Shown: one piece after another, positions 62,820-64,000 of the stretch
Layout of the letters: each line of letters starts with the position of its first letter
Numbering within the stretch: position 1 is the stretch's first letter
Origin: Symsagittifera roscoffensis
Lineage: Eukaryota; Xenacoelomorpha; Acoela; Convolutidae
Assembly (NCBI RefSeq): GCF_963678635.1
Contig: NC_087063.1
Location: 59,900,759 to 59,964,758 of the forward strand
DNA length: 64,000 bases
Direction: 5' to 3'
Notes under the pieces: generated by a model
What the model was told of the DNA's origin: nothing
Seen by the model: the letters and a program-made list of their open reading frames with translations, nothing else
The model's database searches: none
Made by a program: the position numbers and the translations under genes

Positions 62820-63286
62820 CTCGACTCGGGTAGTTCCGATCGACTCGACCAAAGGAAAAATGTGTTCCAATGTGTAGGACCCAATCGTGCTATGGTTGAC
62901 TGAATCGACCAAAAAAGAATCTGTTTGAAAGAGTTCGACCTAAGCGTGCTATGTTTCGGCCAAATCAATCGATCAACAGTGTGTTCGACTGCATTTGACC
63001 CAAGCGTGTTATGTTTCGGCCGACTCGACCAAAACAGGCTGTGTTTAGACCGACTCGATGTAAGTAAAAAAAGTAATCGAATTGTTCGACCAACGCGTGT
63101 TATGTTAAGTTTTGGCCCGATTCGACCGAAAGAAAAAAGTAATGGACTTTGCATATCCCAAACATGCCGAAATGACCAAAGGAAAAATGTTTATGTTTGT
63201 ATTTCGACCGACTCGTCTAAAGCAAAAAAAGTAATCGACTGTGTTCAACCCAAGCGTGCTGCGCTTCCGTCGACTCCACCTAAGGA
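62820..63286. repeat. Degenerate 60-bp minisatellite
   Basis: Units contain GACCCAAGCGTGYTATGTTT, then CGGCCGACTCGACCAAA. About eight diverged copies run up to the assembly gap. All ORFs across it are repeat products. The Polinton TIR holds one similar stretch (GTTTTGACCGACTCGAG at 37906-37922). Confidence 0.75.
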
Positions 63287-63486
63287 NNNNNNNNNNNNNN
63301 NNNNNNNNNNNNNNNNNNNNNNNNNNNNNNNNNNNNNNNNNNNNNNNNNNNNNNNNNNNNNNNNNNNNNNNNNNNNNNNNNNNNNNNNNNNNNNNNNNNN
63401 NNNNNNNNNNNNNNNNNNNNNNNNNNNNNNNNNNNNNNNNNNNNNNNNNNNNNNNNNNNNNNNNNNNNNNNNNNNNNNNNNNNNNN
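63287..63486. other. Assembly gap of exactly 200 N
   Basis: A fixed-length N run inside the minisatellite, so the true size of the array is unknown. Any ORF through the gap is meaningless. Confidence 0.99.
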
Positions 63487-63702
63487 TGCTGATTTTGCGT
63501 GAAACAAAATTGAAGAAAAAATACTGAAACAGACCCGAATACTGAAACAGACCCGAATAGGTCGGATTAACTAGAACAAACACTTTTATTTATACAAGAT
63601 ATTGAGAGGCAAGGTACCAAACGATGAAACATTTACAGCAGAGATTCATAATTTGTCTAAATGATATGTTGCCAAGGCACGCGCCAGTCACCATAAAGAT
63701 CA

Positions 63703-63988
63703 AGGGCGGATTTAGGGAGAGGGGGGGGGGGGTGGCGGACGCTTCTTCCATCTTAGGGATTTGAACCCCTTCCGAGCCAAAATGCCCCCCTTTGTACTAT
63801 TTTGAGATAGCCATTTTTGGCTGACGGACTCTTAAAAACTTCTAAGGAGGCCTTGGTGCAAAAATATACTAATTTTGGGAGGGGCGCGTTCGCCGAAAAA
63901 GCGCGATTTTTTGGTCAAAGTTTTCAAAAAAACCTTAAAAACGCCTTCAAAAACGTCACTCCTCGAGGAAACCCCAGATCCGCCCCTG
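63703..63988. mobile_element. hAT-like non-autonomous element
   Basis: Inverted ends: CAAGGGCGGATTTAGGG at 63703 and the reverse complement of CAGGGGCGGATCTGGGG ending at 63988. A 13-base poly-G run follows the left end. The interior resembles 26960-27290. No transposase; no clear 8-bp duplication. GGGGCGGATC termini recur in animal non-autonomous hAT elements. Confidence 0.55.
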
Positions 63989-64000
63989 ATTTAGGTTAAC

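Noticed and set aside
62925-63583. Long ORFs running through the 200-base N gap
   Set aside because: They are open only because N codons are not stops, and the flanks are minisatellite.

Overview
This window is AT-rich, intron-containing animal DNA, most likely from an invertebrate. The support is a dihydropyrimidinase gene split into exons with GT-AG introns and consistent phases, two decayed Ty3/gypsy-type retrotransposons, several small DNA transposons, many minisatellites, and one very large virus-like DNA transposon of the Polinton (Maverick) type. Nothing in the sequence lets me name the species. Poly-G/poly-C runs of 13-23 bases and one 200-base assembly gap (63287-63486) show that this is a draft assembly.

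Layout. 1-2830: two unrecognised exons of a + strand gene (1487-1618 and 2249-2389, the latter ending in a stop), beside minisatellite arrays of about 12 bp. 2840-8520: a dead minus-strand gypsy-like element with 337-bp LTRs. 8521-16860: AT-rich non-coding DNA with small repeats and a MITE-like element at 15255-15658. 16861-25900: a dead + strand gypsy-like element whose gag/RT part is tandemly duplicated. 25900-27500: mostly empty, with an hAT-like repeat end. 27512-34372: seven exons of dihydropyrimidinase on the minus strand; all six metal-ligand residues are visible, but the last exon found has a 2-nt frameshift and a piece of one exon is repeated in an intron. 34373-37808: non-coding, with inverted repeats and a MITE.

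37809-61683 is the centrepiece, a 23.9-kb Polinton. It has long terminal inverted repeats and a minus-strand, zinc-finger-bearing protein-primed family B DNA polymerase (38597-42889). Several small ORFs follow, then a + strand virion module. In order the module holds: an unrecognised 179-aa protein, a PC4-like ssDNA-binding protein, a DEDD-exonuclease-like protein, an A32-like packaging ATPase, a small Arg/Lys-rich protein, a retrovirus-type integrase, a minor (penton) capsid protein, a basic core-like protein, a double-jelly-roll major capsid protein, a small membrane protein and an adenovirus-type cysteine protease. The module is present in tandem: copy A (46.7-54.48 kb), copy B (54.48-60.3 kb, ending in a truncated TIR) and a scrap, copy C (60.57-61.12 kb), before the outer right TIR. 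Copies A and B share several inactivating lesions and each has private ones, so the element decayed, was internally amplified, then decayed again.

61684-64000 is repeat-dense: a degenerate 60-bp minisatellite, fold-back arrays of a GAGCGGTTTT unit flanking a tRNA-Arg(TCG)-like sequence, the assembly gap, and an hAT-like repeat at the end.
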